From Streptomyces actuosus (GTDB lineage: Bacteria > Actinomycetota > Actinomycetes > Streptomycetales > Streptomycetaceae), in NCBI RefSeq assembly GCF_016921115.1, contig NZ_JAFFZS010000002.1, positions 186,001 to 250,000 on the forward strand: DNA of 64,000 nucleotides, read 5' to 3'. The notes below the pieces were generated by a model. That model saw only the letters and a program-made list of their open reading frames with translations, had not been told where the DNA came from and made no database searches. Shown piece after piece: positions 7,665-16,486 of the stretch; the stretch's first letter is position 1, and each line of letters opens with the position of its first letter. The position numbers and the translations under genes are program-made.

Positions 7665-8405
7665 ATGTCCGGTACGGAACGCCCGGGACTGGCCGTGATC
7701 ACCGGAGGCACCGCGGGGGTTGGCCTGGCGCTGGCACGACAGCTCGCGGAGCGCGGCGAGCGGGTCGTGGTCTGCGGCCGGGACCGGGAACGTCTGGCCG
7801 CCGCCGACGCCCTTCCGGGGATCGAGGCCGTCCGGTGCGACCTCTCCGTGGAGAGCGAGATCCTCGCCATGACGGAGCAGGTGGGTGCCCGCGGCGGCAT
7901 ACGGCTGCTGGTCAACAACGCGGCGGTGCAGCTCGGCCACCGACCGGCCGGGCCCCACCCCGCCGGACTGCTGCGGGACGTGGACACGGAGATCGGAACG
8001 AACCTGACCGGGCCGGTCAAGCTCACCGCACTCGCCCTGCCGCTGATGTCGCCCGGGGCCCTGATCGTCAACGTCACCTCGGCCCTGGCCCTGGCCCCGA
8101 AGCGCACCGCCCCCGTGTACTGCGCCACCAAGGCCGCACTGCGCAGCTACACGACCGCCCTGCGCTACCAGCTCGCCGACGACGAGCGGGGCATACGGGT
8201 GACGGAGGCGGTGCTGCCCCTGGTCGACACGGCCATGACGGCCGGCCGGGGCAGCGGCAAGATCAGTCCGGAACGGGCCGCCGCGGACCTGCTGCGCGGC
8301 CTCGACCGCAACCGCCCGGTCATCCGCATCGGAAAGACCCGTGCGTTGACGGTCCTGCACCGGCTGTCCCCCACGCTGGTGGCCCGCCTGCTCCGGGACG
8401 GCTGA
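7665..8405 (+). CDS. Short-chain dehydrogenase/reductase
   Basis: 246 residues. The cofactor motif is TGGTAGVGLA near residue 15, followed by NNAA, the Ser in NVTSALAL, and YCATK as the catalytic Tyr/Lys. The C-terminus has VLPLVDTAMTAG, a DltE/YciK-like pattern. ATG at 7665 is preferred over an in-frame ATG at 7641, which lies inside the operator palindrome. A G-rich stretch precedes 7665. It is probably controlled by the TetR at 6648-7235. The substrate is unknown. Confidence 0.85.
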   Translation: MSGTERPGLAVITGGTAGVGLALARQLAERGERVVVCGRDRERLAAADALPGIEAVRCDLSVESEILAMTEQVGARGGIRLLVNNAAVQLGHRPAGPHPAGLLRDVDTEIGTNLTGPVKLTALALPLMSPGALIVNVTSALALAPKRTAPVYCATKAALRSYTTALRYQLADDERGIRVTEAVLPLVDTAMTAGRGSGKISPERAAADLLRGLDRNRPVIRIGKTRALTVLHRLSPTLVARLLRDG

Positions 8406-8572
8406 CCAAGGGAAGAAGGTGTCTCCGCCTCCTGTTCGGTGGGCAGGGTGACCGTGCGGCGGGTCGTACGGAGCACGGGGCGTGCACGCCGCGGTGCGCA
8501 GGGCGTCCGTCGGGAGTTCTCCGCGCGGCCTGACCGCGGCCGGAGCTCCACGTCTGCGACGCACTCGTCGGC

Positions 8573-8597
8573 GGCCCGGTGCCCCCGTCACCGGGCC
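8573..8597. terminator. Hairpin between SDR and HxlR remnant
   Basis: GGCCCGGTG and CACCGGGCC form a 9-bp stem with a 7-nt loop and no T tract. It lies between convergent reading frames. The remaining bases of 8406-8631 show nothing else. Confidence 0.4.
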
Positions 8598-8631
8598 GGG
8601 GTCACGTGCCGCCGCGGCCGCGTCCGCCTCC

Positions 8632-8868
8632 TCAGGCGGCGAGCGCGGCGATCACGGGTTCCACGGCACGGCCTCGCGACGTCAGCGTGTACTCCACGCG
8701 CGGCGGGACCTCCGCGTGGACGACCCTCACGACCATGTCCTCCTCCAGCGAGCGCAGCCGGTCGGTGAGCGTCTTCGGGCTGATCCCGGTCAAGGAGGCC
8801 CGCAGCTCCGAGAAGCGCTTCGTGCCGGCGAGCAGGTCGCGGAGCACCCGCGTCCGACCCCGCACGCC
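8632..8868 (-). pseudogene. HxlR-family regulator lacking its N-terminus
   Basis: The last about 75 codons are a good HxlR winged helix: VLRDLLAGTKRFSELRASL, GISPKTLTDRLRSLEED, VPPRVEYTLTSRGRAV. The normal first 25-30 residues (Cys-containing N-terminus and the WTxxI helix) are absent. Upstream in-frame sequence is non-homologous and runs into the oppositely oriented methyltransferase remnant. The open frame continues to 9048 but looks like noise there. It is most likely truncated and inactive. Confidence 0.65.
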
Positions 8869-8895
8869 CCCGTCGCCCCGGCCCGGTGACCGGCG

Positions 8896-9474
8896 ATGCG
8901 CGCCCTCTACCGCGTCCGGTACCGCCTGGGCCTCACCCCCTGGGGCACCGAGGCCGTACCGGCCCCCTGATGGCCGCCGTCGAGGGGCCGGGCGCGCTTC
9001 CCACCGGGATCGCGGTCGACCTCGGCTGCGGCAGCAGCGTTCAGGCACGCTACCTCGCCGCCCGCGGCTGGGCGGTCACCGCCGTCGACTCGGCTCCCGC
9101 CGCCCCGGCCGTCGCCCGGGGCGGCGGCGAGCAGCAACGGCCCCGCCCGGTCGAATGGAGAGTCGCCGAGGTCACCGAGCACCGGCAGGTCGACCCGCAC
9201 GGCCGGCTCGCGGGCACGGTCACCCTGCTGCTCGACAACGGCTGTCTCCACGGCGTCCCCGCCGCACGGCGGCCCCGATGAGCCCACACCGTCCGGTCCC
9301 TGTCCGCACCGGGGTGCGTACTGCTGGTCCGCGCGGTTCCGCGGGGCAGACGGGGCCTCGGACCGGCCGGCCTCGCCCCGGAGGAGCTGCCCCTTGCTCC
9401 TGGGCGGCGGCTGGGACTGCGCGGCGGCGGAGCCGCACTGGTACCGGTGCACACGACGCTCGCACTCGTCGTAG
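8896..9474 (+). pseudogene. SAM-dependent methyltransferase, frameshifted
   Basis: Pieces of one class I methyltransferase lie in successive frames. MRALYRVRYRLGLTPWGTE ends at a stop in frame 1. AVDLGCGSSVQARYLAARGWAVTAVD (the SAM-binding GxGxx region) and [10 protein letters not shown] follow in frame 2. [16 protein letters not shown] and [10 protein letters not shown] are in a third frame, and [10 protein letters not shown] with a stop at 9472-9474 ends it. At least three frameshifts are needed, so no intact product is made. With the truncated HxlR beside it, this is a decayed accessory pair. Confidence 0.7.
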
Positions 9475-9558
9475 CCACCGGCCCCCAGCCCGTCGGCCGG
9501 CGCGGCGGGACGCGGCCTGCAGGGGTCCGGCGCCCACGAACGGGTGTCGATGTACGCG

Positions 9559-9564
9559 TATCGT
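9559..9564 (+). promoter_or_regulatory. -10 box of leaderless LLM gene
   Basis: TATCGT ends 6 nt before the ATG at 9571, and no Shine-Dalgarno sequence is present. Confidence 0.5.
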
Positions 9565-9570
9565 CGCCGC

Positions 9571-10464
9571 ATGCGACTGAGTACGGTGATCCTTCCCATC
9601 CGTCGATGGGACGAGGGACAGAAGATCTGGCGGCGGGCCGAAGACCTCGGATTCCATTCCGCCTACACGTACGACCACCTGTCCTGGCGGACGTTCCGGG
9701 ACGGCCCGTGGTTCGGCGCGGTCCCGACGCTGACCGCCGCCGCGGGGGTCACCGACCGGCTGCGCCTGGGCACCCTCGTCACATCGCCGAACTTCCGGCA
9801 CCCGGTGACCCTCGCCAAGGAACTGATCTCCCTCGACGACATCTCCGGCGGCCGGGTCACCCTCGGAGTGGGCGCGGGTGGCACCGGCTTCGACGCCACG
9901 GCACTCGGCCAGGAGCCGTGGACGCCGCGCGAGCGCGCCGACCGCCTCGCCGAGTTCGTGCCGCTGCTCGACCGTCTGCTGACCGAGGACGCCGTCTCCT
10001 ACGAGGGTGACTTCTACTCGGCGCACGAGGCCCGGAACATCCCCGGTTGCGTGCAACGCCCCCGGTTGCCCTTCGCGGTGGCCGCCACCGGTCCGCGCGG
10101 GATGCATCTCGCCGCCCGGTACGGCCAGGCCTGGGTGACCACCGGCGACCCCAGGCTCTACGAGAACGGCACCCCCGAGCAGTCCGTCGCGGCCCTGCGC
10201 GGACAGTCGGAGAAGCTCGCCGACGCGTGCGCGGCGATCGGGCGGGACGTGAGCGCCCTCGACAAGATCCTGCTGACCGGATTCACCCCGGACCGCGGGC
10301 GGCCGCTGACGTCCCTCGACGCGTTCGTGGACTTCGCGGGACGCCACCGGGAACTGGGCTTCACCGACATCGTCGTCCACTGGCCCGTCCCCGGCTCCGA
10401 CTTCGCCGCCGACCAGAAGGTCTTCGAGCAGATCGCCATGGAAGCCCCGGGCCAGGTGGGGTAA
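9571..10464 (+). CDS. LLM-class flavin-dependent oxidoreductase (luciferase-like)
   Basis: 297 residues forming a complete luciferase-like TIM barrel. N-terminal [19 protein letters not shown] and YDHLSWRTF lead into [35 protein letters not shown] and a late [19 protein letters not shown]. These motifs are typical of F420- or FMNH2-dependent monooxygenases and reductases. ATG at 9571 is chosen over in-frame 9544 because a TATCGT box lies 6 nt upstream. A decayed partial copy lies next to kptA at 6459-6630, suggesting the segment between was inserted or rearranged. Confidence 0.88.
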   Translation: MRLSTVILPIRRWDEGQKIWRRAEDLGFHSAYTYDHLSWRTFRDGPWFGAVPTLTAAAGVTDRLRLGTLVTSPNFRHPVTLAKELISLDDISGGRVTLGVGAGGTGFDATALGQEPWTPRERADRLAEFVPLLDRLLTEDAVSYEGDFYSAHEARNIPGCVQRPRLPFAVAATGPRGMHLAARYGQAWVTTGDPRLYENGTPEQSVAALRGQSEKLADACAAIGRDVSALDKILLTGFTPDRGRPLTSLDAFVDFAGRHRELGFTDIVVHWPVPGSDFAADQKVFEQIAMEAPGQVG

Positions 10465-10510
10465 TCCCTCAGATGTGCGGACTCCCGCACGGGCGTGCAG
10501 GCATATGCGG

Positions 10511-10516
10511 GACAAT
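10511..10516 (+). promoter_or_regulatory. -10 box of leaderless HAD gene
   Basis: GACAAT ends 6 nt before the GTG at 10523. Confidence 0.45.
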
Positions 10517-10522
10517 GGGCGG

Positions 10523-11392
10523 GTGACCTCAGCGACTCGACAGCCCGAGACCCCGGCCTCCGCTGCTCCGCCGCGGCTGATCGCCACCGACCTGGACGGC
10601 ACCCTGCTGCGCGACGACAAGTCGGTGTCCCCGCGCACGGTCGCCGCTCTGGCCGCCGCCGAGGAGGCCGGCATCGAGGTCTTCTTCGTCACCGGCCGCC
10701 CGGCTCGCTGGATGGACGTCGTCAGTGAGCACGTCCACGGCCACGGTCTGGCGATCTGCGGCAACGGTGCCGCCGTGGTCGACCTGCACGGCGGTCCCGG
10801 CGCCCACCGGTTCGTGAAGGTGCGGGAGCTGGCCCGCGAGAACGCGCTGGAAGCCGTGGGTCTGCTGCGCGACGCGGCACCGGGCACGGTGTACGCGATC
10901 GAGCAGACGTACGGCTTCAACCAGGAGCCGGACTACCCCAAGCTGCACATGGAGACACCGGACATCCTGATGTCCGCCGAGGAACTGCTCGGCCCGCGCG
11001 GCCCCCTCGCCGACGAGCCGGTGCTGAAGATCCTGGCCTTCCACCCCACGCTCGATCCCGACGCGTTCCTCACCCTGGCCCGTCTCGCCCTCGGCGACCG
11101 CGTCAACGTCACCCGCTCCAGCCCGAGCGCCCTGCTGGAGATCAGCGGGCCGGGCGTCTCCAAGGCCAGCACCCTCGCCCTGTGCTGCGCCGAGCGGGGC
11201 GTCTCGCACGAGGAGGTCGTCGCCTTCGGGGACATGCCCAACGACGTGGAGATGCTGACCTGGGCGGGCCGCTCCTACGCCATGGGCAACGCCCACCCGG
11301 AGGTGGTGTCCGCGGCCTCGGGGCGGACGGTCGCCAACAACGACGACGGCGTGGCCGTCGTGATCGAGGAACTGCTGGGACTGCTGCCCTGA
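10523..11392 (+). CDS. HAD-superfamily Cof-type phosphatase
   Basis: 289 residues. Motif I is ATDLDGTLL (nucleophile Asp), motif II is FVTGRP, the Lys motif is KASTL, and motif IV is [11 protein letters not shown]. The Cof/IIB cap domain lies between motifs II and III. These enzymes dephosphorylate sugar phosphates or nucleotides such as FMN. The substrate cannot be told from sequence. GTG at 10523 is preferred over an in-frame ATG 18 bp upstream because GACAAT forms a -10 box 6 nt before it. Confidence 0.9.
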   Translation: MTSATRQPETPASAAPPRLIATDLDGTLLRDDKSVSPRTVAALAAAEEAGIEVFFVTGRPARWMDVVSEHVHGHGLAICGNGAAVVDLHGGPGAHRFVKVRELARENALEAVGLLRDAAPGTVYAIEQTYGFNQEPDYPKLHMETPDILMSAEELLGPRGPLADEPVLKILAFHPTLDPDAFLTLARLALGDRVNVTRSSPSALLEISGPGVSKASTLALCCAERGVSHEEVVAFGDMPNDVEMLTWAGRSYAMGNAHPEVVSAASGRTVANNDDGVAVVIEELLGLLP

Positions 11393-11438
11393 GGGCTGGG
11401 CGTCGCGACGGGGCGAACGTGGCCTGTGGCGGCACTCG

Positions 11439-12488
11439 TCAGCCCACCGGAACACCTCGTTCGGCCAGCCAGGGCACCGGGTCCAGAGCCGAGCCCATCT
11501 CCGGGGTGACCCGCACCTCGAAGTGCAGGTGCGGCCCGGTGGAGTTGCCGCTGGTGCCCGACTGGCCGATCCACTGCCCGGCGACGACCCGCTGCCCCTG
11601 GTCGACGGTGACGGCCGCCAGATGGGCGTACTGGGTGTAGTAGCCGCCCGGGTGCTGGAGCACGATCTCGATGCCGAAGGCGCCTCCGCAGGACACCTTC
11701 ACCACCTGGCCCGCCCCGGCCGCCCGCACGGGTGTGCCGATCGGCACCGCGAAGTCCTGCCCGGTGTGCCGGTGCGCCCACCGCGCGCCGCCGCTGCCGA
11801 ACCCGGCCGACAGCTGGTACGTCTCCACCGGCGCCACCCACGCGTGCGTACCGTCGATCGGCGGCTGATCCAGCCGTACGGCACCCCGGCAGCTGCCCGC
11901 CGCGACCGCGGCGTCGGCCTGCCCCTGCAACTGCCATCGCGCCTGTTCCAGCTTGTCGTCGATCTCCTTCTTCAAGGCGGCGAGTTCGGCGTTCCGCTGC
12001 TCCAGCGCCTGCCACGCCGTCCGCGCCTTCGCCTCGTCGGCGAGAAGCCGTTCCTCGGCCCGGCGCCGCTTTCCGACGGCGTTGTCGACGATCAGGCCGG
12101 CGCGGAGGAAGGCATGCTGATTGCGCATCATCTGGTCCGGCGTGCCCGCGAGAAGGATCTGCGCGGTCAACGGCAGGCCGCCCCCGTCGCGGTACTGGGC
12201 ACGCGCGATCCGGCCCAGGTCCTTGCGCAAGGCGTCCATCTCCAGCCGCTCGCGTTCCAGGAGCTCCTCGTAGTGCTGGGCCTGCGCACGCTGCGCCTCG
12301 GCCGCGTGCCGCCCCGCCTCGTACCGCTGGGTCGCGGCGGACGCCTCCTGATACAGGTGCGCCACCTGCGCGCTGACGCCGGAGTCGTCCCCCGGGTCGC
12401 CGTCGGCCGCCGTGGGACGCGCCGCGAGGACCGCGAGCGCGCACAGCAGCACCGGAGCGAGCAGAGGGCGGCGTCGAGATGAGCGCAT
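11439..12488 (-). CDS. Secreted M23-family peptidase with coiled coil
   Basis: 349 residues. A signal peptide is visible (RSSRRRPLLAPVLLCALAVLAARPTAA). It is followed by a long Ala/Glu/Arg-rich coiled coil (about residues 45-200). A C-terminal LytM/M23 domain has HRHTGQDFAVP (Zn ligands) and HLHFEV. The layout is like NlpD/EnvC or RipA-type septal factors, with the coiled coil usually regulating peptidoglycan hydrolysis. The ATG at 12488 gives a clean signal peptide and has CACGAT 7 nt upstream, consistent with leaderless transcription. Confidence 0.9.
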   Translation of the reverse strand: MRSSRRRPLLAPVLLCALAVLAARPTAADGDPGDDSGVSAQVAHLYQEASAATQRYEAGRHAAEAQRAQAQHYEELLERERLEMDALRKDLGRIARAQYRDGGGLPLTAQILLAGTPDQMMRNQHAFLRAGLIVDNAVGKRRRAEERLLADEAKARTAWQALEQRNAELAALKKEIDDKLEQARWQLQGQADAAVAAGSCRGAVRLDQPPIDGTHAWVAPVETYQLSAGFGSGGARWAHRHTGQDFAVPIGTPVRAAGAGQVVKVSCGGAFGIEIVLQHPGGYYTQYAHLAAVTVDQGQRVVAGQWIGQSGTSGNSTGPHLHFEVRVTPEMGSALDPVPWLAERGVPVG

Positions 12489-12495
12489 GTCAGCG

Positions 12496-12501
12496 ATCGT
12501 G
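12496..12501 (-). promoter_or_regulatory. -10 box of leaderless M23 gene
   Basis: CACGAT on the minus strand, 7 nt from the ATG at 12488. Confidence 0.4.
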
Positions 12502-12688
12502 ACCCGGTCCTCGGCTCCGGTCCTGTTCGAGTCGTACGCCTGGGGGACGCAGGACCTCGTATGGCTCAAGACCGAGCGCTCGCGGCGCTCCGGCCGCTTC
12601 AACCGGGACCGGCCGTGCGGCCCTCGGCGGGCGGCCGCGAGACGCTGGACGTGCGACGAGCCCGACACGTCCCCTTGGTTGCGGAAGG

Positions 12689-15600
12689 TCAGGCCGGGGC
12701 GAACGGGGCGGAACGGTCGATGCCTTCACGGGCGAGCGGTACGTCCGCTCCCGTAGCCTCCACGGACAGTTGCTCGGCCGCGGCCTCGCGTGCGGCCATC
12801 CGCCGCAACGGCCCGTCCACGGCGGCCAGCTCGGCGTAGGGTCCCCGCTGCGCCACCCGTCCCCCGTCCAGGACGAGCACCTCGTCCACGGCCTCCAGGC
12901 CCGCCAACCGGTGGGTGATGAGCAGGGTCGTGCGCCCCTCGGTGGCGGCCAGCAGGTCCGCGGTGAGCGCGTCGGCGGTCGGCAGGTCGAGGTGCTCGGC
13001 GGGCTCGTCGAGCAGCAGGACGGGGAAGTCCGCGAGGAGCGCCCGGGCCAGCGCCAGCCGCTGCCGCTGCCCGCCCGACAGCCGGGCGCCGTGCTCCCCT
13101 ATCAGCGTGTCGAGCCCGTCCGGCAGGCTCTCGGCCCACGCAAGCAGCCGGGCCCGCGCCAGTGCGCCGCGCAACTCCTCCTCCGAGGCGTCCTTCCTGG
13201 CGAGCAGGAGGTTCTCGCGCACCGAGCTGTCGAAGAGGTGCGCGTCCTGTGCGCACAGCCCCACCAGACGCCGTACGGCGTCGCCCTCCAGGGCGGTCGC
13301 GTCCACCCCGCCCAGCGTGTAGACGCCGGCGTCGGTGTCCAGGAAGCGCAGCATCACCTGCGCGAGCGTCGTCTTGCCGGACCCCGAAGGACCGACCACG
13401 GCGATCCTGCGACCCCGCGTCAGCGTCAGGTCGCACCCGGCGAGCGCGTCACGCTCCTGCCCGGCGTGGCGGGCGGTCACTCCCCGGAGGACGACCGGGA
13501 ACGGCACCGCGGGCGCGGGCAGGGGCCGCTCCGGTTCCCGCACCGGTTCGGGGGAGTCCAGCACGTCGTACACACGCTCCGCGCTCTTGCGCACCCGCTG
13601 CCGGTACTGCACGGCGAGCGGTAGCCCGAGCACGGCCTCGAAGGCGGCCAGAGGCGTGAGGACCACGACGGCCAGGGCCACGCCGTCCAGTCGTCCGCCG
13701 ACGACCGCCTGCGCCCCGACCAGGGCGGCGGCGGCCACGGTCAGACCGGAGACCAGCGCGGTGAGTCCGTCACCGAGTGCGGTGGCGGCGGCCGCCCGCG
13801 ACGCGATCCGGGTCAGCACGCCGTCGGCGCGCCGCGCCTCGGCCGTCCGTCCCGGCAGGGCTCCGGCGACGGTCAGTTCCGCGGTGCCGGTGAGCAGATC
13901 GGTGACCCGGACGGCGAGCCGGCCGCGGGCCGGGGCGAGCCGGCGTTCCGCGCGCCGCGCCACCGCCGCCGTGACCGCCGGAACGCCGGCCCCGGCCGCC
14001 AGCAGCCCGATCGCCAGGACGGCCCCCGCCTGCGGCAGCAGCCAGGCGGTGAACCCGACGGACGCGGCGGAGACGACCACCGCGGCCCCGGCGGGCAGCA
14101 GCCAGCGCAGCCAGTAGTCCTGCAGAGCGTCCACGTCACCCACCAGACGCGACAGCAGATCGCCGCGGCGCGCGCCGCGCAGTCCCGCGGGCGCCAGCCG
14201 CTCCAGCCGCCGGTAGACCGCGACCCTGGTGTCGGCGAGCATCCGCAGCACGGCGTCGTGCGAGACGAGCCGCTCGGCGTACCGGAAGACGGCCCGCCCG
14301 ATACCGAAGGCGCGTGTCGCCGTCACGGCGAGCATCAGATACAGCACCGGGGGCTGCTGGGATGCCCGCGAGATCAGCCAGCCGGACGTGGCCATGAGCC
14401 CCACGGCACTGCCCAGGGCCAGGCTGCCCAGCAGCAGCGCCAGCACGAGTCGGCCCCGGCGCGGGCCGGACAGGGCCCGGACACGGGCGAGCGTGCCGCT
14501 CCTCCCGGCCGGGAGCGCGTCCGCGGACGCTGAGGCGGCGGGGTCCTCAGGCCCGTCACCGTCTTCGGATGCGGTGGGCGTGGCCGGCGCCGCGGTCGTG
14601 GGAGGAGCGTTGAGGCCTCCTGGTGCGGTCGCGGAGGCGGTCGGGTCTCCGGGTGTGGCGAGGCCCGTGCCGGCGCCCGACGCGGTGGGGACAGGCTCGT
14701 CGGTCACCGCCACCCCGGTGCCTCGGGTGTCCGGCGTCCGCGGGGCCGGTGTCGCGGCCTCCGGGGTGCGAGCGGGCTCGGCGGATCCGTGAGGGTGGAC
14801 CTCCGGCAGCCGCACCACCCGGTCCGCCACCGCGAGCAGCGCCGGCCGATGCACCACCAGCAGGACCGTGCGGCCGACAGCCAGTCGTCGCACCGCCTCG
14901 ACGATCTCTGCCTCGGTCTCGCCGTCCAGAGCGGCGGTCGGCTCGTCGAGCAGCAGCACCGGCCGGTCCGCGAGGAATGCGCGGGCCAGCGCGAGCCGCT
15001 GCCGCTGGCCCGCGGAGAGGCCGGCCCCGTCCTCGCCGAGCACGGTCCGTGTGTCGGCGGGCAGCGCGTCGACGAACTCCAGCGCCCCTGCGTCCGCGAG
15101 CGCCTGTCGCACGGCAGCGTCATCGGCATCGGGCCGGGCCAACCGCACGTTCTCGGCGATGGTCCCGGCATAGAGGTGGGGGCGCTGGGGGACCCAGGCG
15201 ATCTGCGACCGCCACCGGGTCAGGTCGATGTCGGCCAGGTCGGCTCCCCCGACCCGGACCCGCCCCGCGGACGGCCTTACGAAGCCCAGCAGTGCGTGCA
15301 GCAGCGTGGACTTGCCGGCCCCGCTGGGCCCGACGAGCGCCACCGTCTCCCCGGCGGCGACGGAGAAGGACACCCGCGTCACGGCGTCCTCGGACCGCTG
15401 TGGGTAGCGGACCGTCACCTCCTCGACGTCGATACCGCCCCCTGGCACGGCGCCCGTCCCCGACTGGGGCAGGGGAGTCTCCAGCACGGCGAAGATCTCC
15501 TCCGCCGCGGACAGGCCCTCGGCCGCCGCGTGGTACTGCGCACCGACCTGGCGCAGCGGCAGATAGGCCTCGGGGGCCAGCACCAGGATGACCAGACCGG

Positions 15601-16435
15601 TGTAGAGATCCATCTCACCGTGGACGAGCCTCATGCCGATGGTCACCGCGACCAGGGCCACGGAGAGCGTGGAGAGCAGTTCCAGTGCGAAGGAGGACAG
15701 GAAGGCGATCCGCAAGGTGCGCAGCGTCGCCTGCCGGTAGGCGCCGGTGATCCGCCGGATCGACTCGGCCTGGGCCTTGGCCCGTCCGAACACCTTCAGT
15801 GTGGGGAGCCCGGCGACCACGTCGAGGAAGTGGCCCGAGAGCCGGGACAGCAGTTGCCATTGCCGGTCCATCCGGGACTGCGTGGCCCAGCCGATCAGCA
15901 TCATGAAGACCGGGATCAGCGGAAGGGTGCCGACGATGATGGCGGCCGAGACCCAGTCCTCGGTGACGATGCGGGCCAGCACCGCCACCGGCACCACCAC
16001 GGCGAGGCCCAACTGCGGCAGATAGCGGGAGAAGTAGTCGTCCAGCGCATCGATGCCGCGCGTGGCGAGGGTGACCAGCGATCCGGTCCGCTGCCCGCTC
16101 AGCCGGCCCGGACCGAGCCGGGACGCCCGCTCCAGCAGGCGTCCGCGCAGTTCCGACTTCACCGCGGCGCTCGCCCGGTGGGCGGCCAGCTCGGTGAGCC
16201 AGGCGACCAGTGCCCGGCCGCAGGCGACGGCGACCAGGAGCAGCAGCGGGGTACGGAGGGCGGAAACCGACAGTCCGTGCTGGAAGGCACCCACCACGAT
16301 CTCGGCGATGAGCATCGCCTGGCCGACGACGAGGCCGGCGCCGAGCGCGCCCAGTCCGACGACCGCCGCGAGGAAGGCACGGGTGGCGCGGGCGTGACGA
16401 AGAAGGCGTGGATCGATCGGTTTCACGTGGAACAT
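12689..16435 (-). CDS. cydCD: Fused CydD-CydC ABC exporter (thiol export for cytochrome bd assembly)
   Basis: 1248 residues containing two complete half-transporters. The first has six membrane helices, GPSGAGKST, LSAGQRQR and LLLDEPTAALDG. The second has six helices, GPSGSGKTT, LSGGQRQR and LLLDEPAEHLDL. An acidic, Pro/Thr/Ala-rich linker of about 110 residues joins them. CydDC exports glutathione or cysteine-type thiols and is needed to mature cytochrome bd. The fusion is usual in actinobacteria. Its first codons (MFHVK) are written by a parS-like sequence. It lies 51 bp downstream of cydB in the Rex-controlled operon. Confidence 0.93.
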   Translation of the reverse strand: MFHVKPIDPRLLRHARATRAFLAAVVGLGALGAGLVVGQAMLIAEIVVGAFQHGLSVSALRTPLLLLVAVACGRALVAWLTELAAHRASAAVKSELRGRLLERASRLGPGRLSGQRTGSLVTLATRGIDALDDYFSRYLPQLGLAVVVPVAVLARIVTEDWVSAAIIVGTLPLIPVFMMLIGWATQSRMDRQWQLLSRLSGHFLDVVAGLPTLKVFGRAKAQAESIRRITGAYRQATLRTLRIAFLSSFALELLSTLSVALVAVTIGMRLVHGEMDLYTGLVILVLAPEAYLPLRQVGAQYHAAAEGLSAAEEIFAVLETPLPQSGTGAVPGGGIDVEEVTVRYPQRSEDAVTRVSFSVAAGETVALVGPSGAGKSTLLHALLGFVRPSAGRVRVGGADLADIDLTRWRSQIAWVPQRPHLYAGTIAENVRLARPDADDAAVRQALADAGALEFVDALPADTRTVLGEDGAGLSAGQRQRLALARAFLADRPVLLLDEPTAALDGETEAEIVEAVRRLAVGRTVLLVVHRPALLAVADRVVRLPEVHPHGSAEPARTPEAATPAPRTPDTRGTGVAVTDEPVPTASGAGTGLATPGDPTASATAPGGLNAPPTTAAPATPTASEDGDGPEDPAASASADALPAGRSGTLARVRALSGPRRGRLVLALLLGSLALGSAVGLMATSGWLISRASQQPPVLYLMLAVTATRAFGIGRAVFRYAERLVSHDAVLRMLADTRVAVYRRLERLAPAGLRGARRGDLLSRLVGDVDALQDYWLRWLLPAGAAVVVSAASVGFTAWLLPQAGAVLAIGLLAAGAGVPAVTAAVARRAERRLAPARGRLAVRVTDLLTGTAELTVAGALPGRTAEARRADGVLTRIASRAAAATALGDGLTALVSGLTVAAAALVGAQAVVGGRLDGVALAVVVLTPLAAFEAVLGLPLAVQYRQRVRKSAERVYDVLDSPEPVREPERPLPAPAVPFPVVLRGVTARHAGQERDALAGCDLTLTRGRRIAVVGPSGSGKTTLAQVMLRFLDTDAGVYTLGGVDATALEGDAVRRLVGLCAQDAHLFDSSVRENLLLARKDASEEELRGALARARLLAWAESLPDGLDTLIGEHGARLSGGQRQRLALARALLADFPVLLLDEPAEHLDLPTADALTADLLAATEGRTTLLITHRLAGLEAVDEVLVLDGGRVAQRGPYAELAAVDGPLRRMAAREAAAEQLSVEATGADVPLAREGIDRSAPFAPA
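16420..16433. other. parS-like site overlapping the cydCD start
   Basis: GTTTCACGTGGAAC has one mismatch to the Streptomyces parS consensus GTTTCACGTGAAAC. It encodes codons 1-5 of CydCD on the minus strand. Confidence 0.7.
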
Positions 16436-16457
16436 GCCCTTCGGTCCTGGGAGGTGC

Positions 16458-16471
16458 GTTTCACGTGAAAC
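16458..16471. other. parS site between cydB and cydCD
   Basis: Exact GTTTCACGTGAAAC inside a 24-bp perfect palindrome (16453-16476, outer arms GGTGC and GCACC), 15 bp after the stop of cydB in transcription order. Confidence 0.9.
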
Positions 16472-16486
16472 GCACCCCGCTCGGCC

